Shown here piece after piece: positions 1-6,872 of a DNA stretch of 8,994 bases. The number at the start of each line of letters is the position of its first letter. The stretch's first letter is position 1. Location: assembly GCA_945900705.1 (NCBI GenBank), contig CAMDKJ010000061.1, forward strand, positions 1-8,994, read 5' to 3'. The notes below the pieces were generated by a model, which was not told where the DNA came from, did no database searches, and was given only the letters and a program-made list of their open reading frames with translations. This stretch comes from Bifidobacterium breve. GTDB taxonomy: Bacteria > Actinomycetota > Actinomycetes > S36-B12. Position numbers and translations under genes: made by a program.

Positions 1-93
1 CTTATACCTGCTGAAACCGTCAAATATCGGCCCAAATTTGACGGAACGAGCAGGTTGAAGGCCCTTCGATGACGGAACGAGCAGGTTGAAGGC
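1..93. repeat. 93-base direct repeat, copy 1, with hairpin
   Basis: This copy matches 210-302 at 91 of 93 positions; the differences are at 14 and 23. It contains an imperfect inverted repeat. CCTGCT (7-12) pairs with AGCAGG (49-54), then a four-by-four internal loop, then CCGTCAAAT (17-25) pairs perfectly with ATTTGACGG (36-44) around a ten-base loop. The right arm is part of a 24-base motif starting TGACGGAACGAGC, found at 39-62 and again at 70-93, so each copy is a full hairpin followed by an extra half. The copy begins at the window edge and may extend upstream. No reading frame here looks like a protein. It could be a dispersed intergenic repeat or a terminator-like hairpin of an upstream gene. 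Confidence 0.9.
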
Positions 94-110
94 GACCGTT
101 TACTGAATAG

Positions 111-134
111 GCGCCCACCGGCTCCCGCGCCCGG
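111..134. repeat. C-rich 24-mer direct repeat, copy 1
   Basis: These 24 bases, starting GCGCCCACCGGCTCCC, recur without a mismatch at 161-184. The 50-base period lies inside the G+C-rich spacer between the two 93-base repeats. Between the copies is a shorter tandem of GGCGCCC-like units (about 133-146). Slippage or unequal crossing-over in low-complexity sequence is a plausible origin. Confidence 0.9.
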
Positions 135-182
135 CGCCCGGCGCCCCGCTCCCAGCCCCCGCGCCCACCGGCTCCCGCGCCC
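114..182 (-). other. putative G-quadruplex-forming tract
   Basis: The + strand has ten runs of three to five C (the first at 114-116, the last at 180-182), so the minus strand has ten matching G-runs. The loops between them are 2, 3, 4 or 7 bases, all within the usual limit of seven. Four runs are enough for one quadruplex, so several alternative folds are possible. The surrounding block 111-200 is 81/90 G or C, far above the neighbouring genes. The G-rich strand is the template strand for transcription towards mpa. The pattern is directly visible; folding in the cell is inference. Confidence 0.65.
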
Positions 183-184
183 GG
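161..184. repeat. C-rich 24-mer direct repeat, copy 2
   Basis: This is the second exact copy of the 24-mer at 111-134. The match ends at 184, where the next base is T instead of C. It sits 25 bases before the second 93-base repeat. Confidence 0.9.
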
Positions 185-209
185 TGCGGCCCTGCTCGCG
201 GCGCAAATC

Positions 210-302
210 CTTATACCTGCTGGAACCGTCAGATATCGGCCCAAATTTGACGGAACGAGCAGGTTGAAGGCCCTTCGATGACGGAACGAGCAGGTTGAAG
301 GC
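210..302. repeat. 93-base direct repeat, copy 2, with hairpin
   Basis: This is the second copy of the element at 1-93, with the 24-base motif at 248-271 and 279-302. The hairpin arms are CCTGCT (216-221) with AGCAGG (258-263), and 226-234 with 245-253. Of the two differences from copy 1, one (223) falls in the internal loop. The other (232, A to G) turns an A-T pair into G-T, which would remain a wobble pair in RNA. Including outer bases from 209 to 271, the two 26-base arms agree at about 20 positions. Similar bases (TTTACTG and ATTACTG) follow both copies at about 100 and 309, so the ancestral unit may be slightly longer. Confidence 0.9.
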
Positions 303-369
303 CATGCGATTACTGCTTCGGGGCGCCCAGACGCGCCCAGCCGTGTCGCGGAATAGCTCCCAAAGCGGT

Positions 370-375
370 TAAAGT
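370..375 (+). promoter_or_regulatory. possible -10 box for mpa
   Basis: TAAAGT fits the actinobacterial TANNNT -10 pattern and lies 44 bases before the mpa start codon, leaving room for a leader with the AGGAGG site. I see no convincing -35 hexamer at 16-19 bases upstream. Transcription may equally enter from outside the window. The rest of 303-409 contains no other element I can support. Confidence 0.25.
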
Positions 376-409
376 CGGAGCAGGCAGCCGCAAATCAGTG
401 GAATTACGT

Positions 410-415
410 AGGAGG
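410..415 (+). promoter_or_regulatory. mpa ribosome binding site
   Basis: AGGAGG is a full Shine-Dalgarno match, four bases before the ATG at 420. It is the strongest ribosome binding site in the window. It fixes the mpa start together with the in-frame stop at 354-356 and the absence of any ATG, GTG or TTG codon between that stop and 420. Confidence 0.8.
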
Positions 416-419
416 CAAC

Positions 420-2069
420 ATGTCAGAAGCATCGGGATCATCCGCGTCACCTGCTGACCTTGCACACCTACGCGGTGAACTAGCGGCGCAAAAAGACCAC
501 AACGACCGCCTTATTGGTACTTTGCGCGACGCCCGTGAGCAGATCGTCACCCTAAAAGCAGAAGTAGATCGGCTAGCCGAGCCCCCGAGTGGATTTGCCG
601 CCTTCTTGTACCTTCATGAGGATGGCACCGCAGACATTATGGCCAGCGGTAAAAAAATGCGGGTAGGGGTGAGCCCAGGTGTTGATGCCGAAGCACTGCA
701 GCCCGGCCAGGAAGTAATGCTCAACGAATCGATGAACGTGATAGCGATTCGCACCTTCGAAGATATCGGCGAAATCGTGACTTTCAAGGAGTATCTGGGT
801 GACGGCGACCGCGCCCTTGTTGTCGGGCACACCGACGAGGAGCGCGTGGTGCGCGTTGCTGGGCCGCTGCGCACCTCAAAGATCCGCGCTGGTGACTCAC
901 TGCTCTTTGATGTGCGCGCTGGGTACGTATACGAGAAGGTACCGAAGGCCGAGGTTGAAGAGTTAATCCTCGAAGAGGTTCCTGATATTGACTACGGTGA
1001 TATTGGTGGGTTGCGTGAGCAGATCGAGTCCATCCGCGATGCGGTTGAACTACCATTTATGCATCCCGAGCTATATGCGGAGCATGCGCTCAAGGCGCCC
1101 AAGGGAATATTGCTGTATGGGCCGCCTGGCTGCGGTAAAACACTCATAGCGAAAGCCGTCGCGAATTCATTGGCCAAGAAAGTTGCCGAACGAACCGGGC
1201 GTGAGGAAGGTCGATCGTTTTTTTTGAATATCAAGGGCCCCGAGTTGCTCAATAAGTATGTTGGTGAGACTGAACGTCATATCCGTCTGGTTTTCCAGCG
1301 GGCGCGCGAGAAAGCCTCCGAGGGGATGCCGGTAATTGTTTTCTTCGACGAAATGGATTCGCTATTTCGTACCAGAGGCTCTGGGGTGTCGAGCGACGTT
1401 GAAAATACGATCGTTCCGCAGCTATTGAGTGAAATTGACGGTGTGGAAACTCTTGATAATGTGATTGTAATTGGCGCCTCAAATCGCGAGGACATGATCG
1501 ATCCCGCCATCCTGCGGCCAGGGCGCCTTGACGTGAAAATCAAGATCGACCGACCCGATGCCGAAGCTGCTCGGGAGATCTTTAGTAAATATTTGGTGCC
1601 GACCTTACCGATTCACGCCGAGGATCTAGTTGAACACGGAGGCGATGCTGCTGCGGCTTGCACCGCGATGATTCAAAGGTCGGCGGAGTTTATGTACTCC
1701 GAGGCCGAGGAGAATAAGTTCCTCGAAGTCACTTACGCCAATGGTGATAAAGAGATTCTCTATTTTAAGGATTTCAACTCTGGCGCAATGATAGAAAATA
1801 TCGTCTCCCGAGCTAAAAAATCTGCCATCAAAGATTTTCTAGCCACCGGCGAAAAAGGTATTCGAGTGCATCACGTATTGGATGCCTGCGTCGACGAATT
1901 CCGCGAAAACGAGGACCTCCCTAACACCACCAACCCTGATGACTGGGCCCGGATTTCAGGTAAAAAGGGTGAACGGATTGTGTTCATCCGTACCCTTATC
2001 CAGGGTAAGAAGGGTAGCGAGGCGGGACGGTCGATCGCCACCATCGCAAATACCGGCCAGTACCTTTGA
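420..2069 (+). CDS. mpa: Proteasome-associated AAA ATPase Mpa/ARC
   Basis: This hexameric unfoldase recognises Pup-tagged proteins, unfolds them with ATP and feeds them into the 20S proteasome in the cytoplasm. A coiled coil for Pup binding covers about residues 12-53. The tandem OB-fold region follows (about 57-175), then the AAA module. Walker A is GPPGCGKT (234-241) and Walker B is VIVFFDE (305-311). The pore loop is KYVG (279-282), sensor 1 is GASN (352-355), and the SRH arginines are R366 and R369. The protein ends in GQYL, the tail that inserts into pockets of the 20S alpha ring. At 549 residues it is about 60 shorter than the M. tuberculosis protein as I recall it. The extreme N-terminus before the coiled coil is missing, as is a short insert in the OB region; all working parts are present. 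A run of eight T (1218-1225) encodes F267-F268-L269. The stop is 15 bases before dop. Confidence 0.98.
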   Translation: MSEASGSSASPADLAHLRGELAAQKDHNDRLIGTLRDAREQIVTLKAEVDRLAEPPSGFAAFLYLHEDGTADIMASGKKMRVGVSPGVDAEALQPGQEVMLNESMNVIAIRTFEDIGEIVTFKEYLGDGDRALVVGHTDEERVVRVAGPLRTSKIRAGDSLLFDVRAGYVYEKVPKAEVEELILEEVPDIDYGDIGGLREQIESIRDAVELPFMHPELYAEHALKAPKGILLYGPPGCGKTLIAKAVANSLAKKVAERTGREEGRSFFLNIKGPELLNKYVGETERHIRLVFQRAREKASEGMPVIVFFDEMDSLFRTRGSGVSSDVENTIVPQLLSEIDGVETLDNVIVIGASNREDMIDPAILRPGRLDVKIKIDRPDAEAAREIFSKYLVPTLPIHAEDLVEHGGDAAAACTAMIQRSAEFMYSEAEENKFLEVTYANGDKEILYFKDFNSGAMIENIVSRAKKSAIKDFLATGEKGIRVHHVLDACVDEFRENEDLPNTTNPDDWARISGKKGERIVFIRTLIQGKKGSEAGRSIATIANTGQYL

Positions 2070-2084
2070 TCCCATGAGTCCAAG

Positions 2085-3614
2085 GTGAGCGTTCATCGGA
2101 TCATGGGGATCGAAACCGAATACGGGATCTCGGTCGCCGGGCAACCTATGGCTAATCCAATGGTTGCTTCCTCGCAGGTCGTGAATGCCTATTCGAATTT
2201 CGCACTGCCCGGGGTCAGGCGCGGTCCGAAATGGGACTTCGATGCCGAGTACCCGTTGCGTGATGCCCGCGGGTTCGACATGTCACGTGCTGAGGCAGAT
2301 CTATCGCAATTAACGGATGACGATCTTGGTATGGCCAATGTCATTTTGACCAATGGGGCCCGCCTATATGTCGATCACGCCCACCCCGAGTACTCCGCGC
2401 CTGAGGTAACGAATCCAAAGGATGCGGTGCTTTGGGATCGAGCCGGCATGATGGTGATGGATAAAGCCGCGCGCTTGGCAGCTTCCAGTGCTGGTGGTCT
2501 TCCAATATTGCTTTACAAGAACAACACCGACAACAAGGGCGCGTCCTACGGGTGCCACGAGAACTACCTCATGCGCCGTTCGACACCATTTGCTGACATC
2601 GTCCGCTCGCTAATACCGTTTTTCATTACCCGCCAAGTTTTCACCGGTGCCGGGCGCCTCGGGGTAGGCCAAGATGGACGCGAGCTGCGCTATCAAATCA
2701 GCCAGCGCGCCGATTTCTTCGAAGTCGAAGTTGGTCTTGAGACCACGTTAAAGCGGCCGATCATCAATACCCGCGATGAGCCACATGCCGACCCAGAGTT
2801 TCACCGCAGGCTTCACGTGATCGTGGGGGATGCAAACCTCAGCGACACCGCGACCTACCTGAAGATGGGCACGACCGCGCTGGTGCTATCAATGATCGAG
2901 GATCGATTTCTTGACGGCCACGACTTCATGCCCCAAAACTCAGTGCGTGAGATGCACCAAGTAAGCCATGATCCAACGTTGACACATCAATTGACGCTCG
3001 ATCACGGCCGCCGGCTTAATGCCATCGAAATCCAGCGCGAGTTTTGGCAACTTGCTAGTAAATATTGCGACGAGAAGTACGGCGCTGATCTCGACGAGCA
3101 ATCCCGTGACGTGCTGGCTCGCTGGGAGAACATATTGGATCGACTGGACACGAATATCTGGGCGTGCGCCGATGAGGTGGACTGGATCGCGAAACTGCAG
3201 TTGCTTGAGAGCTACCGCAGCCGCGATAACCTAAGTTGGGATTCGATAAAGTTGCAGGCGATCGACCTGCAGTACGCCGATATTCGCCCTGAACGCGGGC
3301 TTGCCGCGAAACTTGAAAGCCGTGGTCGGCTAACCCGAATGTTTACCGACGAACAAGTTATGGCCGCGGTAACAGACCCACCGACCGACACCAGAGCGTA
3401 CTTTCGTGGTGAATGTATCCGCAGGTACCCAGAGTCCATTGCCGCGGCATCCTGGGATTCGGTCGTGTTCGATATTAAGGAAAGTCAATCACTACTGCGG
3501 GTCCCAACTCTCGAACCAAATCGCGGTACCAAGGCACATGTCGAAACACTGCTGAATTCCTGCTCTAGCGCACAAGATCTTGTTAATGCTTTGAGTTCAA
3601 ATCCTGGTGATTGA
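2085..3614 (+). CDS. dop: Depupylase / Pup deamidase Dop
   Basis: Dop deamidates the C-terminal Gln of Pup to Glu so that PafA can use it, and also cleaves Pup from substrates. It has the carboxylate-amine ligase (glutamine synthetase-like) fold. Visible signatures are the metal/ATP-binding glutamates in IETEYG (E10, E12), the catalytic aspartate D97 in NGARLYVD, and the shared block INTRDEPHAD (227-236). The C-terminal domain includes RAYFRGE (437-443). A roughly 40-residue stretch (about 40-82) between the first strand and NGARLY is the Dop-specific loop, absent from the PafA encoded downstream; it separates the two paralogues. The GTG start at 2085 puts the N-terminus two residues beyond that of the mycobacterial protein; the ATG at 2103 would leave too little before the IETEYG strand. 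The start has only a weak purine stretch before it, so translation is probably coupled to mpa. Confidence 0.97.
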   Translation: MSVHRIMGIETEYGISVAGQPMANPMVASSQVVNAYSNFALPGVRRGPKWDFDAEYPLRDARGFDMSRAEADLSQLTDDDLGMANVILTNGARLYVDHAHPEYSAPEVTNPKDAVLWDRAGMMVMDKAARLAASSAGGLPILLYKNNTDNKGASYGCHENYLMRRSTPFADIVRSLIPFFITRQVFTGAGRLGVGQDGRELRYQISQRADFFEVEVGLETTLKRPIINTRDEPHADPEFHRRLHVIVGDANLSDTATYLKMGTTALVLSMIEDRFLDGHDFMPQNSVREMHQVSHDPTLTHQLTLDHGRRLNAIEIQREFWQLASKYCDEKYGADLDEQSRDVLARWENILDRLDTNIWACADEVDWIAKLQLLESYRSRDNLSWDSIKLQAIDLQYADIRPERGLAAKLESRGRLTRMFTDEQVMAAVTDPPTDTRAYFRGECIRRYPESIAAASWDSVVFDIKESQSLLRVPTLEPNRGTKAHVETLLNSCSSAQDLVNALSSNPGD

Positions 3615-3732
3615 GGCCCAGCAGTATCCGCCCAGTCAAATGGGTCGTGTGAGTAAATATAGGTCTGGTTCACAGGGCTCAAGGATGTCTCAGGAGCGCC
3701 TGTCAGGTAGGGGCACTCGATACGGATAACCT
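3615..3732 (+). promoter_or_regulatory. dop-pup intergenic region, possible promoter
   Basis: This 118-base gap is the only sizeable one in the locus after mpa. An AT-rich stretch (3654-3661, TAAATATA) could serve as a -10 region, but I find no good -35 upstream and no strong terminator hairpin after dop. Separate initiation here would make sense because Pup is needed in larger amounts than the enzymes. That is an inference from its role, not something the sequence proves. The 3' half contains a 14-codon open frame described separately. Confidence 0.3.
3685..3729 (+). CDS. possible 14-codon upstream frame before pup
   Basis: An ATG at 3685 opens a frame reading MSQERLSGRGTRYG, ended by TAA at 3727-3729, three bases before the pup ATG and in the same frame. 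AGGG at 3674-3677 lies seven bases upstream and could act as a weak ribosome binding site, while pup itself has no good one. Ribosomes ending here could restart on pup. Alternatively, the opening M-S-Q-E resembles the M-A-Q-E opening of M. tuberculosis Pup, so this could be an old N-terminus cut off by a stop codon. Chance is also quite possible for so short a frame. Confidence 0.25.
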   Translation: MSQERLSGRGTRYG

Positions 3733-3936
3733 ATGACCATGCCCAAGCAGGAGAAGGCCGAGCGCCGCACTGGACGTGATACCACGTCTGAAGAGATCGA
3801 TACTAAATCAGCCGAGCCCACCAGCAGAGCTAATCTAGATGCTGATGTGGATTCGATCTTGGACGAGATTGATGAGGTCCTCGAGGAGAATGCTGAAGAC
3901 TTCGTGAAGTCATTTGTCCAAAAAGGCGGGCAATGA
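3733..3936 (+). CDS. pup: Prokaryotic ubiquitin-like protein Pup
   Basis: Pup is the small, mostly disordered tag that PafA joins through its C-terminal side chain to lysines of target proteins. The C-terminal half is nearly invariant in the family and easily recognised here: DSILDEIDEVLEENAEDF (40-57) followed by VQKGGQ. The 40-60 segment forms a helix along the Mpa coiled coil, and the loose, charged N-terminus starts threading into the pore. It ends in Gln67, so it needs deamidation by Dop before ligation. Length is 67 residues, typical for the family. A second ATG at 3739 would give a protein two residues shorter; neither start has a clear Shine-Dalgarno. The stop overlaps the prcB start as ATGA. 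Confidence 0.98.
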   Translation: MTMPKQEKAERRTGRDTTSEEIDTKSAEPTSRANLDADVDSILDEIDEVLEENAEDFVKSFVQKGGQ

Positions 3937-4781
3937 CCGCGCATCTGGGCCTCCCGCAGGCATATCTGGCAACCGGGTCATCATCATTTGCCGACTTCCT
4001 CGCAGCTCTTGCCCCTGACGTGCTCCCAGGTCGCATGACAATGAACTCTGCCGATGCCAACGCTTTGGCGCCACATGGCACGACCATCGTTTCGCTTCGC
4101 GGTGAATTCGGCGCGGTGATGGCTGGTGACCGGCGAGCAACCATGGGTAATGTGATTGCTCAGCGCGATATCGAGAAAGTGTTCGTTGCCGATGAGCACT
4201 CGATGATCGGGATCGCCGGCACCGCTGGTATCGCGGTTGAGCTCGTTCGGTTGTTTCAAGTTGAACTTGAGCACTATGAAAAAATCGAAGGCCTTTCCCT
4301 TTCCCTTGACGGCAAAGCTAACCGGCTCGCTACCCTGCTGCGCGGTAATTTAGGGCTTGCGATGCAAGGTCTGGCTGTGGTGCCACTGCTTGCGGGGTAT
4401 GACCTCAGCCGTGGTCGCGGCCGCATATTTTCCTATGACGTGACCGGTGGCCGTTATGAAGAGCATGATTTCTACGCTGTTGGATCCGGCGCTTTCTTTG
4501 CCCGCGGATCCTTGAAGAAGTTGTACCAGTCCAGTATCAGCGTTGACGAAGCGATCGCGATTGCGCTAGAGGCTCTTTATGACGCAGCCGACGACGACAG
4601 CGCAACGGGCGGGCCAGATCTTGCACGGCGCATCTTCCCGGTGGTTGCGGTTGTCAATGCCGATGGCGTACAGATTGTTGAGGAGTCCGATATCGCGGCC
4701 AAGTCAACAAGGCTGGTGGCGCAGCGAATGAGTCGTCCCGATGGGCCAATTGCTAAAGTCATAGACGGGGGTGCGACATGA
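3933..4781 (+). CDS. prcB: 20S proteasome beta subunit PrcB
   Basis: PrcB is the catalytic subunit, forming the two inner heptameric rings of the 20S core. It is made with a propeptide, here residues 1-49, removed by self-cleavage in HG-TTIV. Thr50 then becomes the N-terminal nucleophile Thr1. Counting from it, the catalytic Asp17 (D66 in AGDRRAT) and Lys33 (K82 in RDIEKVF) are exactly in place, and GSG (184-186) supplies the expected serine, so the subunit should be active. The propeptide is slightly shorter than the mycobacterial one. The ATG overlaps the pup stop by four bases, with AAGG at 3923-3926 as a possible ribosome binding site; it overlaps prcA in the same way, which fits coupled translation of the core subunits. 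Confidence 0.98.
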   Translation: MTAHLGLPQAYLATGSSSFADFLAALAPDVLPGRMTMNSADANALAPHGTTIVSLRGEFGAVMAGDRRATMGNVIAQRDIEKVFVADEHSMIGIAGTAGIAVELVRLFQVELEHYEKIEGLSLSLDGKANRLATLLRGNLGLAMQGLAVVPLLAGYDLSRGRGRIFSYDVTGGRYEEHDFYAVGSGAFFARGSLKKLYQSSISVDEAIAIALEALYDAADDDSATGGPDLARRIFPVVAVVNADGVQIVEESDIAAKSTRLVAQRMSRPDGPIAKVIDGGAT

Positions 4782-5467
4782 GCGTCCCGTTCTATGTGTC
4801 ACCCGAACAAATAATTAAGGATAAAGCCGACTTTGCACGAAAAGGTATTGCCCGCGGTCGAAGTGTAATCGTTCTTGAGTACGACGAAGGGATCTTGTTC
4901 GTCGCAGAGAACCCCTCGATGGCATTACATAAGATCAGTGAGATTTACGACCGCATCGGATTTGCTGCCGTCGGTAAATACAATGAATTCGAGAACTTGC
5001 GGGTGGCCGGTGTTCGCCTTGCTGATATGCGTGGATACGCATATGACCGAAGTGACGTCACCGGCAGGAGTCTGGCAAATGCCTACGCGCAGACCCTCGG
5101 GACAATATTCAGCGAGACCCCAAAGCCTTATGAAGTGGAGATCGTCGTCGCAGAGGTCGGTGCAACCGAAGACCTAGATCAGTTGTACCGGTTGAGTTTC
5201 GACGGATCGGTGGCTGATGAGCATGGCTATGTGGCGATGGGTGGCTCGGCTGAGGCCATCAGTGCAGCCTTAGCCGACTCCTGGCGTACCGGTCTTACTT
5301 TGGTCCAAGCAGTTAAGATGGCTGTTGACCTCTTGGGGAAATTCGGGTCCGAGGAGGTCCGCGTCCTCACGGCGGCGCAGTTAGAAGTGGCGGTACTTGA
5401 CCGTAACCGTCCCCGTCGGACTTTTAGCCGCATCAGCGCCAGCAAAATGAGTGAGCTCATCAGCTGA
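4778..5467 (+). CDS. prcA: 20S proteasome alpha subunit PrcA
   Basis: PrcA forms the outer heptameric rings that gate the core and receive the ATPase. The first eight residues, MSVPFYVS, correspond to the gating peptide MSFPYFIS of M. tuberculosis. Lys52 (in HKISEIYDR) is in the position of the lysine that contacts the C-terminal carboxylate of GQYL-type activators, which matches the GQYL end of the Mpa encoded here. Other family blocks are RKGIARGRS (21-29), GYAYDR (86-91) and LAN-YAQTLGTIF (99-111). At 229 residues it lacks most of the acidic C-terminal tail seen in mycobacteria. A G-run at 4767-4771 six bases before the ATG may serve as the ribosome binding site. The gap to pafA is 20 bases. 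Confidence 0.97.
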   Translation: MSVPFYVSPEQIIKDKADFARKGIARGRSVIVLEYDEGILFVAENPSMALHKISEIYDRIGFAAVGKYNEFENLRVAGVRLADMRGYAYDRSDVTGRSLANAYAQTLGTIFSETPKPYEVEIVVAEVGATEDLDQLYRLSFDGSVADEHGYVAMGGSAEAISAALADSWRTGLTLVQAVKMAVDLLGKFGSEEVRVLTAAQLEVAVLDRNRPRRTFSRISASKMSELIS

Positions 5468-5487
5468 TTTTGGCCTATGGTGTTTGC

Positions 5488-6852
5488 ATGGACCGGCGGA
5501 TATTCGGCATCGAGACCGAATATGGAGTCACGTGCACCTTCAAGGGGCAACGCCGCCTTAGCCCCGATGAAGTGGCCCGGTATCTGTTCAGGCGCGTGGT
5601 GTCCTGGGGCCGTAGCAGCAATGTCTTCTTAGCCAACGGATCTCGCCTTTATCTAGATGTTGGCTCGCATCCAGAGTATGCAACCCCCGAATGCGACAGC
5701 ATCGAGCAACTTGTTGTGCATGATCGCGCGGGGGAGCGCATCCTTGAAGGTCTCGTAGCCGATGCGCAGCAGCGATTGCGTGATGAGGGCATCAGTGGCG
5801 ATATTTACCTGTTCAAGAACAACACCGACTCAGCAGGCAACTCCTATGGATGCCACGAAAACTATTTGATCGAACGGCACGGAGAGTTTGGTAAAATGGC
5901 CGACCAGTTAATTCCATTTCTGGTGTCGCGGCAGATCATCACCGGCGCGGGAAAGGTGCTGCAGACCCCGCGTGGCGCCCAATATTGCGTGAGTCAGCGC
6001 GCGGACCATATCTGGGAAGGGGTGTCCAGTGCCACTACCCGTTCCCGTCCGATTATCAATACCCGCGACGAGCCACATGCTGATGCTGAGTTGTACCGCC
6101 GGTTGCACGTAATTGTCGGTGATTCAAATATGAGCGAAGTCACCACTTTGCTCAAAGTCGGCACCGCTGATCTCGTGCTTCGAATGATCGAAGCCGGTGT
6201 GGTGATGCGCGATATGTCTTTGGAGAACCCGATTCGGGCAATCCGCGAAATGAGCCACGATCTGACCGGGCGTAAGACCGTAAAGTTGAGTACCGGCCGA
6301 GAGTTGTCGGCCCTGGACATCCAGTGGGAGTACTACGAAAAAGCCGCTGATTTCGCAGATCGTCGTGGGCTGGCAACCGATGTCACGATCTCCCGGGTAC
6401 TTGAACTTTGGGGGCGGGCGCTCAAAGCCCTCGAGGGCGATGATCTGTCACTTATTGATCGCGAAATTGACTGGGCTATCAAATTGCGCCTCTTGGAGCG
6501 CTACATGGCCAAGCATGATCTGACTTTGGCCTCCCCGCGAATCGCCCAATTGGATCTCGCCTATCACGATATTTCACGTAACCGCGGGCTCTTTTCGATT
6601 ATGGAGCAAAGGGGTCTAGTGGATCGAGTTTCTAGGGACATTGACGTTTTTGCGGCCAAGTCGATCCCGCCCCAGACCACCCGCGCCAAATTGCGCGGTG
6701 ATTTTGTGCGGCGCGCCCAAGAAAAACACCGAGATTTCACGGTGGATTGGGTGCACCTTAAGTTGAATGACCAAGCCCAGCGAACGGTTCTGTGCAAGGA
6801 CCCATTCTTGGCCGTGGATGAGCGCGTTGAGCGCCTGATGGCCAGCATGTGA
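5488..6852 (+). CDS. pafA: Pup-protein ligase PafA
   Basis: PafA uses ATP to phosphorylate the C-terminal Glu of deamidated Pup and forms an isopeptide bond with a target lysine. It is a carboxylate-amine ligase and a paralogue of Dop. Features are IETEYG (8-13, with E9 and E11), catalytic D57 in GSRLYLD, KNNTDSAGNSYGCHENY (110-126), INTRDEPHADAE (190-201) and a C-terminal domain with DWVHLKLNDQAQRTV (420-434). It has no Dop-type loop before GSRLY. I chose ATG 5488 over the in-frame TTG at 5470. It gives 454 residues and an N-terminus (MDRRIFGIE) aligning with mycobacterial MQRRIMGIE, whereas TTG adds six unmatched residues. No clear ribosome binding site precedes it, so coupling to prcA is likely. 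In M. tuberculosis pafA lies apart from prcBA; here it is contiguous. Confidence 0.97.
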   Translation: MDRRIFGIETEYGVTCTFKGQRRLSPDEVARYLFRRVVSWGRSSNVFLANGSRLYLDVGSHPEYATPECDSIEQLVVHDRAGERILEGLVADAQQRLRDEGISGDIYLFKNNTDSAGNSYGCHENYLIERHGEFGKMADQLIPFLVSRQIITGAGKVLQTPRGAQYCVSQRADHIWEGVSSATTRSRPIINTRDEPHADAELYRRLHVIVGDSNMSEVTTLLKVGTADLVLRMIEAGVVMRDMSLENPIRAIREMSHDLTGRKTVKLSTGRELSALDIQWEYYEKAADFADRRGLATDVTISRVLELWGRALKALEGDDLSLIDREIDWAIKLRLLERYMAKHDLTLASPRIAQLDLAYHDISRNRGLFSIMEQRGLVDRVSRDIDVFAAKSIPPQTTRAKLRGDFVRRAQEKHRDFTVDWVHLKLNDQAQRTVLCKDPFLAVDERVERLMASM

Positions 6853-6859
6853 CAACAGG

Positions 6860-6872
6860 TTAAGATTCTTAA
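6860..6872 (+). promoter_or_regulatory. possible leaderless promoter with palindrome
   Basis: TAAGAT (6861-6866) matches TANNNT and sits six bases before the ATG at 6873. Transcription would therefore begin at or next to the start codon, giving a leaderless mRNA of a kind common in actinobacteria. The same bases form a perfect 13-base palindrome, TTAAGA-T-TCTTAA, filling most of the 20-base gap after pafA. The gene has no good ribosome binding site (the nearest AGG is 13 bases away), which fits this reading. No -35 is evident, so confidence is limited. Confidence 0.4.

Noticed and set aside
20..244. Minus-strand open frame of 74 codons across the repeats.
   Set aside because: It runs through the hairpin and C-rich repeats; its Gly/Arg/Ala-rich product reflects base composition, and it has no recognisable domain or ribosome binding site.
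1..302. CRISPR array, suggested by four copies of a 24-base motif.
   Set aside because: The intervals between copies are unequal and the sequence between neighbouring copies is itself repeated, so there are no unique spacers; no cas gene is nearby.
303..419. Search for a PafBC-type promoter (TTGTCRGTG-N8-TANNNT) upstream of mpa and in other gaps.
   Set aside because: Only partial matches with wrong spacing (such as GTGTCGCGG at 343-351) were found, so no site is claimed.
1882..2088. Overlapping + strand frame across the mpa end.
   Set aside because: It is out of frame with mpa and its product resembles no protein; the mpa frame continues to the conserved GQYL end.
5452..5468. Two adjacent palindromes (TGAGCTCA and ATCAGCTGAT) at the prcA end.
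   Set aside because: Short palindromes without a loop make poor terminators, most of the bases are coding, and pafA appears co-transcribed; likely chance.
5470..5487. TTG at 5470 as the pafA start.
   Set aside because: It would add six residues not matched in PafA homologues; ATG 5488 gives the family-typical N-terminus and length.
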